Positions 7,337-14,999 of a stretch of DNA of 33,206 nucleotides are shown one piece after another. The stretch is from Candidatus Kuenenbacteria bacterium. GTDB taxonomy: Bacteria; Patescibacteriota; Patescibacteriia; UBA11705; JABHMO01. The stretch spans positions 1 through 33,206 of the forward strand of contig JABMRF010000003.1 in assembly GCA_013202715.1 (NCBI GenBank). The letters are read 5' to 3'. The notes under the pieces were generated by a model that was not told where the DNA came from, did no database searches, and saw nothing but the letters and a program-made list of their open reading frames with translations. A program made the position numbers and the translations under genes. The number at the start of each line of letters is the position of its first letter. Position 1 is the stretch's first letter.

Positions 7337-8268
7337 AGCCAACCGTAATTCTCCTTGATCCGCTTGATCATCACTTCCGGTTTAATAATTCCAAACTCGC
7401 AAATATATCCGCGAATTAATTCTTTTGGAATTTTATCAAACGCTGGGTTAAAGATTTTCAAATTCTTTGGGGCTTTTTTCCAAACTTCACGCGCAGATCT
7501 CTGCTCAATTTTTATAGCTTTTAAATTTTTCGCGTCTTCATTTATTTTTAGCGCCTGAGTGGCAATATAAACCGGAACTTTATTTAAAAATGCAGTTAAG
7601 GCCAAACTAAAACTACCAACCTTATTCACGCACGAACCATCACGGGAAATTGCGTCGCAACCGATGATCAATTTGTCTATTTGAAATTTATTGCCACTAA
7701 TCTTACTAATGAGATACGGAGCGGCCGAATCTATCACCAAAGTATCCTTGATCCCCGCCTTAACGAGGTCTTTTGCAGTTTTGTGACCTTGATAAAGCGG
7801 ACGAGTTTCAGTTTGAAAAACTTCAAATCGTTTTTTGTTTCTCTTTGCCGCTTGTAAAACTTTAATTACAGTGGAAGAATGGCAATGAGTAAAAACTTTG
7901 TCACCAAAACGGATTAATTTTTCGCCGTTGCGAATAATTTTCTGATTATTTTTGTGAACCAGGTCGAGGAAGTAATCCACTGATTCCTGAACAATTTTTT
8001 TCAATTCTTTTACTGAAGCGCTCTTATTTTTTTTCATTTGAAACAAAATAAACTCAACCACATTGTCAGCCATGGGCTCTGTTGCTCGCGCGCTCAGCAG
8101 ATATTTGCCGGCGTTCGAAATATTTTTTATAAACTCGCTCCGTTTTTGAACATTTAATTCTTTCGAATACCGCTTCAGCGCTTTTCCAACCGCAAGAGCA
8201 ACGTTTGTAGCGCCTTGGATCTTGATTGATTTGATGTCTTTATAAACTTGCTGGATATTTCTATTCAT
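7330..8268 (-). CDS. Ribose 1,5-bisphosphate isomerase (eIF2B-like family)
   Basis: A 312-residue member of the eIF2B alpha/beta/delta-related sugar isomerases. Key positions are C129 in THCHSS, the ETRPLYQG substrate loop at 154-161, D205 in GCDAI followed by a G-x-VNKVGS motif at 211-219, and the conserved C-terminal NPAFD / P-E-L-I-R-G-Y region. It converts ribose 1,5-bisphosphate to ribulose 1,5-bisphosphate, the RuBisCO substrate. The family also contains methylthioribose-1-phosphate isomerase and translation factor subunits, but the AMP phosphorylase and RuBisCO next door make R15P isomerase the best call. The start lacks a Shine-Dalgarno. The beta-CASP nuclease stops 9 bp upstream, so the two are probably cotranscribed. 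Confidence 0.92.
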   Translation of the reverse strand: MNRNIQQVYKDIKSIKIQGATNVALAVGKALKRYSKELNVQKRSEFIKNISNAGKYLLSARATEPMADNVVEFILFQMKKNKSASVKELKKIVQESVDYFLDLVHKNNQKIIRNGEKLIRFGDKVFTHCHSSTVIKVLQAAKRNKKRFEVFQTETRPLYQGHKTAKDLVKAGIKDTLVIDSAAPYLISKISGNKFQIDKLIIGCDAISRDGSCVNKVGSFSLALTAFLNKVPVYIATQALKINEDAKNLKAIKIEQRSAREVWKKAPKNLKIFNPAFDKIPKELIRGYICEFGIIKPEVMIKRIKENYGWLW

Positions 8269-8277
8269 ATATTTTTA

Positions 8278-9759
8278 TTAGACTTTTGATTTCAAGTTCC
8301 CCATATCTTTCTTGTATTTCTCTCTTCGCTTACCCATCTTACTTGTCGTTCCCTTGTTTGTAATTTCAAATTCCTCACCCATATCGGCAACGTCAACTCG
8401 GCATTTTAATTTCAAAATATTGTAAATGTTGTCACGAAGCATTGCGCATTCAGATTCCTCGCCGTGAACAATGAAAATATTTTTCAAATCGCTAATATTT
8501 TTAATGTATTCCAGCAGTTCCAATTTATCAGCATGAGAAGAAAACGAATTTAGAACAACAACATCAGCTTTTAGTGGATATTTCTCGCCATAAATTTTTA
8601 TTCGGGGTTTACCCTCGACGATCATCCGCCCTCGCGTGCCCTGCGCCATAAATCCGATCACCAAAATCATATTTTTCGGGTCGGTCATGTGATTTTTCAG
8701 ATGATGCATGATGCGCCCAGCTTCACACATTCCAGAGGCTGAGATTATGATGCACGGTTTCTTGTAAAAATTTAATTTCTTGGATTCTTCTACGCTTTTT
8801 GTGTATTTGATTTCATTAAAATAAAACGGGCTTTTCTTTTTGTCCAAAAAGTCACGAAATGTTTCATTGTCATAATAATCACGATACTTATCAAACACTT
8901 TTGAAATTCGAGTTGAGAGCGGACTGTCCACAAAGATCGGAATCTTTGGAATCTTGCCCTGGTCATAGAGCTGATGCAGGACGTAAACAAAGGCTTGGGT
9001 TCTCTCAAATGAAAAACTTGGCACAATGATTTTTCCACCACGCTTGATCACATCATTTACGGCCCAAGTAACTTCTTCGTAAACTGAATCAATTGAATCA
9101 TGCAGATGACTGGCGTAAGTGCTCTCGGTAATCAAAATATCCGCGTGGTCAACTTGATACGGATCGTTCAAAATCGGCATATATTTCCGGCCCAAGTCGC
9201 CTGTAAAAACAAGCCTTCTTTGCTCTTTGCCATCTTTGAAATCAATTCCAATAATCGCTGAGCCAAGCACATGACCGGCATCATAAAGAGTTACCCAGAT
9301 ATTTTCGTGCAATTTGAATTTTTTAAAATAATTATAGCCGACAAATAGCTCCATTGCTTTTTTCACATCCTTGTCAGTATAAAGTGGCTCTCTCAAAAAT
9401 TCGCTCTTTCCTTTGAAATGCTTTTTCACATACTTCGCGTCCTGAACCTGAATATGAGCTGAATCTAGTAGCATCACTTCCATCAAATCACGATTTGCAG
9501 TTGTAGAAATAACTTTACCGTTGAATCCCATTTTAACTAACCGAGGCAACATCCCACAGTGGTCAATATGAGCGTGGGAAATCAACACGTAGTCAACTTC
9601 CTTTGGGTCAAACAAAAACTCTTCATTCAATTTACGAATTTTATCCCGATTCCCGCCTTGAAACATACCGCAATCCAAAAGGATCTTGATGCCGTTTATT
9701 TCAAGAAGGTGACGAGAACCGGTTACATTTTGGTCCGCTCCGCAAAATTTAATTTTCAT
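8278..9759 (-). CDS. Metallo-beta-lactamase/beta-CASP RNA nuclease (CPSF-like)
   Basis: A 493-residue metallo-beta-lactamase-fold RNase. The metal site H62-x-H64-x-D66-H67 lies in SHAHIDHCG. Further ligands are in DAGHVLGSA and TGDLGR. The beta-CASP part carries SFSFERTQ, the ISASGMCEAGRI motif and FSSHADK near the C-terminus. Members of this CPSF73/archaeal CPSF2-like group act as endo- and 5'-3' exoribonucleases. The last 25 residues are lysine-rich. Its promoter is an extended -10 (TGGTATAAT, 9776-9768) whose start point lies only about 2 nt before the ATG, so the mRNA should be leaderless. It lies directly upstream of the R15P isomerase gene in an apparent operon. Confidence 0.93.
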   Translation of the reverse strand: MKIKFCGADQNVTGSRHLLEINGIKILLDCGMFQGGNRDKIRKLNEEFLFDPKEVDYVLISHAHIDHCGMLPRLVKMGFNGKVISTTANRDLMEVMLLDSAHIQVQDAKYVKKHFKGKSEFLREPLYTDKDVKKAMELFVGYNYFKKFKLHENIWVTLYDAGHVLGSAIIGIDFKDGKEQRRLVFTGDLGRKYMPILNDPYQVDHADILITESTYASHLHDSIDSVYEEVTWAVNDVIKRGGKIIVPSFSFERTQAFVYVLHQLYDQGKIPKIPIFVDSPLSTRISKVFDKYRDYYDNETFRDFLDKKKSPFYFNEIKYTKSVEESKKLNFYKKPCIIISASGMCEAGRIMHHLKNHMTDPKNMILVIGFMAQGTRGRMIVEGKPRIKIYGEKYPLKADVVVLNSFSSHADKLELLEYIKNISDLKNIFIVHGEESECAMLRDNIYNILKLKCRVDVADMGEEFEITNKGTTSKMGKRREKYKKDMGNLKSKV

Positions 9760-9767
9760 ATGTAGAT

Positions 9768-9796
9768 ATTATACCACAATGTAACAAACAAAAAAA
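9768..9796 (-). promoter_or_regulatory. Extended -10 promoter giving a leaderless mRNA
   Basis: Minus strand: TGG-TATAAT at 9776-9768. At a 17-bp spacer the -35 position is TTTTTT (9796-9791), which is the T tract of the preceding terminator. The predicted start near 9761 is 2 nt from the ATG at 9759. Confidence 0.65.
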
Positions 9797-9818
9797 ACGC
9801 CCTCCCAGTGAGAACGTT
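9788..9818 (-). terminator. Intrinsic terminator of the ClpC-D1-like gene
   Basis: Minus strand: AACGTTCTC (9818-9810) pairs with GAGGGCGTT (9804-9796) around a 5-nt loop, then an uninterrupted T run to 9788. The T run overlaps the -35 region of the next promoter. Confidence 0.85.
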
Positions 9819-9828
9819 TCTTATAACT

Positions 9829-11022
9829 TTATTTAATTTTTTCAATTGGTATTTTTAGCCAACCAGATAAAACATTCTTCACGTCGGTGGCCTTTACTTC
9901 CGGCCACTTGTCGTCCATAGTTGCCATCTTGTGTTTCATTTCCAATTCTTGAATTTCAGAAGTCAAATCCAAAATACCTGATTTGATTTTCTTTTTTTCA
10001 TCATCGTCATCTGTTTTATCTTCTTGAATTTTTAATTTTTCTAGATTTTTCAAAATTCCTTTGATCCGATCCGGGGCGGCGGCAATTTCCTTGTGCACAT
10101 CCTCCGCTGCGGCGCGAATTAATTTTAAAGCGTGATCAGGCAAATCATAGGCGCGTAAATTGACCAGAGCACCTGCCTCATCCATGACATCAATGGCTTT
10201 ATCAGGTAGTAATCTTTCTTTGATAAATTTCTCAGTAAGCTTTACAGCTGCCTCGACCGATTCATCAGTAAATCTCACCCGATGATGATCTTCATAATCT
10301 TTTTTTATCCCTTTCAAAATTTCGATTGTGTCTGCAGCGGTCGGCTCATCAACTTCGACCAGCTGAAACCGCCGGGCCAAAGCATCATCTTTCTTGATAT
10401 ATTCGTCATACTCTTCAGTTGTTGTGGCGCCGATTGACTGCAATTCACCGCGGGCCAAGGCCGGTTTCAAAATATCACCGATATTCATCGCGCCCTCTGT
10501 GCCCTTGGACTGAATCAAGGTATGGATCTCGTCGATAAACAAAATAATATTTCTTCTTTTTATAATAATTTCATCAACCAGTTTTTTCACTCGCTCTTCA
10601 AATTCGCCTCTGTACTTTGTACCACCAATCATGTCAGCCAAATTCAGGGATAATACTTTTTTATTGGTCAAGGCGCCCGGAATATCATTGGTTACGATTC
10701 GAAGAGCCAATCCCTCGACAATTGCAGTTTTTCCAACTCCGGCAGAGCCAATCAAAAGCGGGTTGTTCTTTTTTCGTCTACTTAGAATCTGAATCACCCG
10801 TTCAATTTCTTCAATTCGGCCAATTACCGGGTCAATTTTCCCGTCCTTGGCTTTTTGGGTCAGATCAGTTGTATATAAACTCAAAACTTCAGCAGAAGTC
10901 GATCCTCCTCCCTTGGAAGCTCTCTTGGGCATCAAATCCTTGCGGTATTTAAATAATAAAAATGCGCCGACTAAAAATAAAACCAAGTACGGCCAGTTTG
11001 CTTGTAAAAATTCTACGTTCAT
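9829..11022 (-). CDS. Membrane-anchored single-AAA ClpC/ClpA D1-like ATPase
   Basis: About 397 residues from the preferred start. A membrane segment (about 8-25) is followed by a short linker and one AAA+ module like D1 of ClpA/B/C. It has the IDPVIGR entry motif, Walker A GSAGVGKT, pore-type loop GTKYRGEFEER, Walker B ILFIDEIHT, sensor-1 GATT and a charged helical tail. It ends at VLSGWLKIPIEKIK, which matches the D1-D2 linker of ClpC, so the second AAA domain and the N-domain are absent. A ClpP-binding loop is therefore missing too. It may unfold or remodel proteins at the membrane. The ATG at 11040 falls in a simple repeat (11031-11097), so 11022 is preferred. No D2 domain lies downstream in another frame; a terminator does, so it is not a recent truncation. 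Confidence 0.85.
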   Translation of the reverse strand: MNVEFLQANWPYLVLFLVGAFLLFKYRKDLMPKRASKGGGSTSAEVLSLYTTDLTQKAKDGKIDPVIGRIEEIERVIQILSRRKKNNPLLIGSAGVGKTAIVEGLALRIVTNDIPGALTNKKVLSLNLADMIGGTKYRGEFEERVKKLVDEIIIKRRNIILFIDEIHTLIQSKGTEGAMNIGDILKPALARGELQSIGATTTEEYDEYIKKDDALARRFQLVEVDEPTAADTIEILKGIKKDYEDHHRVRFTDESVEAAVKLTEKFIKERLLPDKAIDVMDEAGALVNLRAYDLPDHALKLIRAAAEDVHKEIAAAPDRIKGILKNLEKLKIQEDKTDDDDEKKKIKSGILDLTSEIQELEMKHKMATMDDKWPEVKATDVKNVLSGWLKIPIEKIK

Positions 11023-11030
11023 ACATTTTA

Positions 11031-11097
11031 AAAATGACAAATGTCAAATTATTAATGCCAATTTAATGACAAATATCAAACATCAAATGTCAAATTG
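11031..11097. repeat. Degenerate TGACAAATGTCAAAT repeats
   Basis: Several spaced copies of a short self-complementary unit (TGACAAATGTCA and variants ATGACAAATATCAAA, CATCAAATGTCAAAT) lie in the leader of the ClpC-D1-like gene. They look like intergenic repeat expansion; a regulator site is possible but not shown. Confidence 0.5.
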
Positions 11098-11129
11098 TAT
11101 TATAGGTACCTAATAAATTAACTGCTACA

Positions 11130-11158
11130 ATTATAGCAAATTTAAGACTTTACTTCAA
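11130..11158 (-). promoter_or_regulatory. Likely promoter of the ClpC-D1-like gene
   Basis: Minus strand: TTGAAG (11158-11153) and TATAAT (11135-11130), 17-bp spacer. The -10 sits inside the near-palindrome GCTACAATTATAGC (11124-11137). A second TATAAT lies about 30 bp downstream (11103-11098). Confidence 0.6.
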
Positions 11159-11159
11159 A

Positions 11160-12935
11160 TCAATGTAAATATCCACCTATCTGCAACTTTACCAAATTTT
11201 TATAAATCCCACCTTGAGCCAAAAGCTGTTTGTGCGTACCTACTTGATTAATTCGTCCATTATCAAGCACCACGATTCGGTCCGCATTTTTTATTGTGGA
11301 CAATCGATGAGCAATAACAATTGTGGTCCTGTTTTTGATCACACGCTGAATAGCTTCCTGGATCATCTTTTCCGAGCCTGCATCAAGTGAACTGGTGGCT
11401 TCGTCAAGAATTAAGATTTTTGGATCAACAAGAATTGCGCGAGCAATTCCAATTCTTTGTTTTTGTCCACCGGAAAGTTTCACTCCGCGCTCGCCAACTA
11501 GGGTGTTGTATTTTTTCTTAAACTTTTTGATAAATTCATCAGCGTTAGCAATCTTCGCTGCGTCTTTGATTTGCTTCAAGCTTGCTTTTGGATTTCCGTA
11601 TGCAATATTTCCGCTAACTGTTTCATTGAAGACATCAATATCCTGATCAACAATGCCCAATTGAGAACGGTAACTTTTCAAATCAAGTTTTTCAATATGC
11701 TCGTCATCAATCAAAATCGAACCATGCTGAACATCATAATAACGATATAATAATTTTGCCAAAGTTGATTTTCCTCCGCCAGACGGACCGACCAAGGCGA
11801 CAATTTCACCCGGTTTAATTTTCAAATCAATATTTTTAAGCACTTTTCCTTCACCGTAGTCAAAGCTGACGTTTTTGAATTCAATTGCTCCCTTGACCTG
11901 AAGTTTTATTGGATTTTCATCCACCTTAATTTCATCTTTACTATTTAAAACTTTGAGCATTCTCTCTACCGCTACCTTTGCGTTCATCAATTGGTCAAAA
12001 GTTCTAGTCAAAGCATACATCGAATAATATGTGCCGGTGCTTACGCTAATAAACAAAACAAGCTCGCCGGGTGTAATTTCGCCCAAATAGGCCAAATACC
12101 CTCCGATAATAATAATTATAATTTTCCCAACACCAATAATATTTTCACGGAAAAAGTTTGCCAAAAAGATTATATTAAAATTTTCGATTATTTTGCGAAA
12201 GATGAAGTCCAAACGAGATTTGCCCTTTTTCTGTTCTTCCTCCTCACGTGTATACGCTTTGACGGTTTTTATATTATAAATCGCTTGTCCGATCTGGCCA
12301 TATACTTTTTCTTCGTTTCTACGGACGATCAAACGTCGTGGTTCTAATTTTAAATTTGCTCGCAGTGTAACATACAAAAATACAGGCACCCCCAGAAAAA
12401 ATACCCCAGCAATACGATAATCAATAAACAACAAAAACACAAAACTGAAAACTATTTTTACTAGCGTAGGCAAAACATTCCAGAAAAAATTATCAAAGAA
12501 GAAAAGTAAACGATTGATACCTTGAAAAAGTTTATTCAATTTGGATCCTGTATCTTCTTCTTCGTGATATCGCAAAGAAAGATCCAGGTTTTTTCGTAAA
12601 ATTTTCAAAGTCAAAAAATTACTAATTTTGACTTCGGTTTTAGCAAGCATTTTGTCATTAACAAAGTTGACAATACTATTTACCAGATACAAAATAGCCA
12701 TGATTATAACTAGACCGACCAACTGATCCGGAATATCAAGTCTTGGCGTATAAACAAAGGTATCAATAACATCTTTGAAAAAATAATCCAATGCCAAAAT
12801 CACCGCCTCTATAATCAAAATAAATCCAAAACCGAGAATAAAATATTTTTTGAACTTTTCCAACAACCCGAAAACCGACCTTGTTACTAAAATAAGGTTC
12901 AGGACAATATCTTTAATTGTTTTATTTGAAGCCAT
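11160..12935 (-). CDS. ABC exporter, fused membrane and ATPase domains (MsbA-like)
   Basis: A 591-residue half-transporter that should act as a dimer. The N-terminal 330 residues form the ABC type-1 membrane domain, with hydrophobic helices near 33-52, 72-92, 155-190 and 255-310. The ATPase domain has Walker A GPSGGGKST (383-391), Q-loop region near 431, signature LSGGQ (487-491), Walker B ILILDE (507-512) and H-loop H543. Such proteins export lipids, peptides or drugs. The substrate cannot be assigned; in a CPR cell without lipid A, MsbA function is not implied. It is transcribed from an extended -10 promoter at 13024-13032 with a leader of about 80 nt. No Shine-Dalgarno is visible. Confidence 0.93.
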   Translation of the reverse strand: MASNKTIKDIVLNLILVTRSVFGLLEKFKKYFILGFGFILIIEAVILALDYFFKDVIDTFVYTPRLDIPDQLVGLVIIMAILYLVNSIVNFVNDKMLAKTEVKISNFLTLKILRKNLDLSLRYHEEEDTGSKLNKLFQGINRLLFFFDNFFWNVLPTLVKIVFSFVFLLFIDYRIAGVFFLGVPVFLYVTLRANLKLEPRRLIVRRNEEKVYGQIGQAIYNIKTVKAYTREEEEQKKGKSRLDFIFRKIIENFNIIFLANFFRENIIGVGKIIIIIIGGYLAYLGEITPGELVLFISVSTGTYYSMYALTRTFDQLMNAKVAVERMLKVLNSKDEIKVDENPIKLQVKGAIEFKNVSFDYGEGKVLKNIDLKIKPGEIVALVGPSGGGKSTLAKLLYRYYDVQHGSILIDDEHIEKLDLKSYRSQLGIVDQDIDVFNETVSGNIAYGNPKASLKQIKDAAKIANADEFIKKFKKKYNTLVGERGVKLSGGQKQRIGIARAILVDPKILILDEATSSLDAGSEKMIQEAIQRVIKNRTTIVIAHRLSTIKNADRIVVLDNGRINQVGTHKQLLAQGGIYKNLVKLQIGGYLH

Positions 12936-13023
12936 TTATTAAATTCTATTAATAAACCTCAAACTTCGCAAAATCTTTATTGACCTTGCTTCTATTTAAA
13001 CTGAAGTTGTTTTATGCAATTTT

Positions 13024-13052
13024 ATTATACCATATTTTCGCAAATAAAAAAA
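13024..13052 (-). promoter_or_regulatory. Extended -10 promoter of the ABC exporter gene
   Basis: Minus strand: TGG-TATAAT (13032-13024). At a 17-bp spacer the -35 position is TTTTTT (13052-13047), the T tract of the RluB terminator. This is the same arrangement as at 9768-9796. Confidence 0.6.
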
Positions 13053-13075
13053 GTACTCCGAACAGAAATACTTTT
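13044..13075 (-). terminator. Intrinsic terminator of the pseudouridine synthase gene
   Basis: Minus strand: AAGTATTTC (13073-13065) pairs with GGAGTACTT (13059-13051) around a 5-nt loop, followed by T's through 13046. Confidence 0.75.
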
Positions 13076-13082
13076 TATTTTA

Positions 13083-13781
13083 CTATTTTAGCAATTCAAT
13101 TTCCTTTTCTGACAATTCTTTGTACTTTCCAATAGGCAAATCACCCAACTCAAGATTGTTCACTCGAACCCTTCTCAAATTTCGGACTCGGTAGCCAAGC
13201 TCTCCGCACATTCGACGGATCTGGCGCTTTTTGCCTTGTTTCAAAATTATCGAAAAAGTTTTATCAGTTAATTTTTTTACTTGGGCCGGCAGAGTTATCC
13301 CGTCCTCCAGAGAAACACCGGTACGCATCGTCTCCAGAAAATCTTTTTCTACAGCCTCTTGCACTTCCACTTCATACTCTTTTTCTTTTTCGTAACGAGG
13401 ATGAGTCAATTTCAAAGCCAGGTCGCCATCATTTGTTAAGAGTAGTAAGCCTGATGAATTCTTGTCCAGTCTTCCGACCGGGTAAATCCGATCGTCCGTT
13501 CGAATCAGATCAAGAACACTTTTTTCATCTCGAAAACTGCGCGTTGTACAGACATAGCCGGTTGGTTTATTGAGCATGAGAACGATTGGTTCTTCATTCT
13601 TGATACTTATTTCTTTATTGTTTACCGTTACTTTATCCTTGATCGGATCAACTTTCGTGCCCATTTCCGTGACAACCTCTCCGTTTACTTTCACTCTTCC
13701 TTGCAAAATAAAACGCTCCGCGCCTCTTCGTGAGGCCACGCCGCAATCTGCTAGAAATTTGTTTATTCGAACTTTGTCCAT
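13083..13781 (-). CDS. RluB/RsuA-family pseudouridine synthase
   Basis: A 232-residue enzyme with an N-terminal S4 RNA-binding domain (residues 3-50, NKFLADCGVASRRGAERFI) and the RsuA/RluB catalytic domain. The catalytic aspartate is D106 in GRLDKNSSGLLLLTNDG (103-119). The KQGKKRQIRRMC motif near 183-195 is also typical of the family. It isomerises uridine to pseudouridine in rRNA; RluB-type enzymes act on helix 89 of 23S rRNA and RsuA on 16S, and short sequence reading does not separate them with certainty. The gene lies 49 bp downstream of the ATP-grasp gene on the same strand and ends at a terminator. Confidence 0.92.
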   Translation of the reverse strand: MDKVRINKFLADCGVASRRGAERFILQGRVKVNGEVVTEMGTKVDPIKDKVTVNNKEISIKNEEPIVLMLNKPTGYVCTTRSFRDEKSVLDLIRTDDRIYPVGRLDKNSSGLLLLTNDGDLALKLTHPRYEKEKEYEVEVQEAVEKDFLETMRTGVSLEDGITLPAQVKKLTDKTFSIILKQGKKRQIRRMCGELGYRVRNLRRVRVNNLELGDLPIGKYKELSEKEIELLK

Positions 13782-13830
13782 ATTGAAATTATCGTTATTC
13801 GTCTATAACCTATCAGCTATTACCTAATTT

Positions 13831-14829
13831 CTAATGCCCCAAGGTAGTTATCGGCCGCGACTGCAATATATAAATTTTGTTTTTTTCAATTCCCCACTCA
13901 ATATCCTGTGGTTTTTTGTAATGTTTTTCAATATCTAAACAGACCTTTGCTAATTTTAAAATCTGCTTGTCGGTCATCTTTTGTTTTTCCCTTTTCCCAG
14001 CCGGAACTGACTTTTCAACCGTGCCTTTCGCGCCTCTCACAATCATCATCTTCTGCTCTGAAATATTTTTGTCCATTATCTGCAGCCCTTCATCTTTTTT
14101 TATTTTTAATTTTGATCGTGGTTTTACATTTTTCATTTTACATTTTTCCAAAACATACATATCCGGAGTAATCATCCCCCCAACAATCGCCTCACCAAGT
14201 CCCCATCCCGCTTCAATGACCATTTGGTTTCTGTCTTCTGTGACTGGGTGTACGGTAAAGGTAATCCCGGAAACTTCCGACTGAACCATTTTTTGAATCA
14301 CGACTGCCACGGAAACTTTTTCTTTGTGCAATCGTTTTTCAAAACGGTAAAAGATTGCGCGCGGTGTGAAAAGTGATGCCCAACATTTTTTTACTGATTC
14401 GTGTAGATTCTTTTTAGTTACATTCAAATAGCTATCGAGCTCACCGGCCCAACTGGCAATGGCAGAATCTTCAGCAGTGGCTGAGCTCCGAACTGCGACG
14501 TGGGTTGATTTCAGCTTAGCAAACTCTTTAGCTATTTCATTCGCAATATCTTCAGGCATGATAGCATCATATATCATGTCTTGTACAGCCCCGGAAGCTT
14601 TTTCTACAGAATTCAGGTCGTCAGGATTAACCTTTTTCAATACAGATGAAACCTCCATATTCAAGTCAGTTTCAGCCAGAAACCGCTCAAATGCGCCTGC
14701 AAGCACCACAAAGCCCGGCGGAACCTCAATACCGGAGTTTATCATTTCACCGAGGCTGGCGCCCTTTCCACCGGCAATTTTGACGTCTTTTTTGGTTATT
14801 TGTTTAAAGTTTTGTGTAAATTTAGGCAT
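13831..14829 (-). CDS. Stand-alone PEP synthase/PPDK ATP-grasp domain
   Basis: A 332-residue protein that equals only the N-terminal nucleotide-binding domain (PPDK_N) of phosphoenolpyruvate synthase, which is normally about 800 aa. Seen motifs are GGKGASLGEM (20-29), VPPGFVV (36-42), VRSSATAED (113-121), SWAGELDSYLNV (126-137), FTPRAIFYR (154-162), SGITFTVHP (187-195), EAGWGLGE (206-213) and the closing DIEWGIEKNKIYILQSRPIT (308-327). It stops where the swivelling histidine domain would begin. In the family this domain moves the ATP beta-phosphate to a histidine on the swivel domain. Four separate swivel-domain genes lie just upstream on the same strand. Residues about 228-243 are encoded by a copy of an AT-rich palindromic element. 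It may charge the swivel proteins in trans; that is inference. Confidence 0.92.
   Translation of the reverse strand: MPKFTQNFKQITKKDVKIAGGKGASLGEMINSGIEVPPGFVVLAGAFERFLAETDLNMEVSSVLKKVNPDDLNSVEKASGAVQDMIYDAIMPEDIANEIAKEFAKLKSTHVAVRSSATAEDSAIASWAGELDSYLNVTKKNLHESVKKCWASLFTPRAIFYRFEKRLHKEKVSVAVVIQKMVQSEVSGITFTVHPVTEDRNQMVIEAGWGLGEAIVGGMITPDMYVLEKCKMKNVKPRSKLKIKKDEGLQIMDKNISEQKMMIVRGAKGTVEKSVPAGKREKQKMTDKQILKLAKVCLDIEKHYKKPQDIEWGIEKNKIYILQSRPITTLGH
14102..14147. repeat. Half copy of the AT-rich palindromic element inside a gene
   Basis: Bases 14118-14147 match 5268-5297 at 28 of 30 positions, differing by two G/A changes. The adjoining side matches the other arm of that element (23 of 24 around 5207-5230). 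It is in frame within the ATP-grasp gene and encodes a lysine-rich linker. Confidence 0.65.
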
Positions 14830-14934
14830 ACTGGGTCAAGAATATAAAATTATAAAAATATAAAAATAAACTGCATCCAATTATTCTTGTATTTTTATAT
14901 TCCTGTAATTTTACTACATAGCTATTGACAATTA

Positions 14935-14961
14935 TTAAAATGTATGCTATAATGCTATATT
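14935..14961 (+). promoter_or_regulatory. Promoter region of the histidine phosphatase gene
   Basis: TTGACA at 14935-14940 followed by TGC-TATATT at 14953-14961 (15-bp spacer, extended -10). A second TGC-TATAAT lies at 14945-14953 and could act alone. TTTGGAGG precedes the ATG at 15000. Confidence 0.6.
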
Positions 14962-14999
14962 AGGAATGATCCTTTTAACACAACCTTTGGAGGAATACG

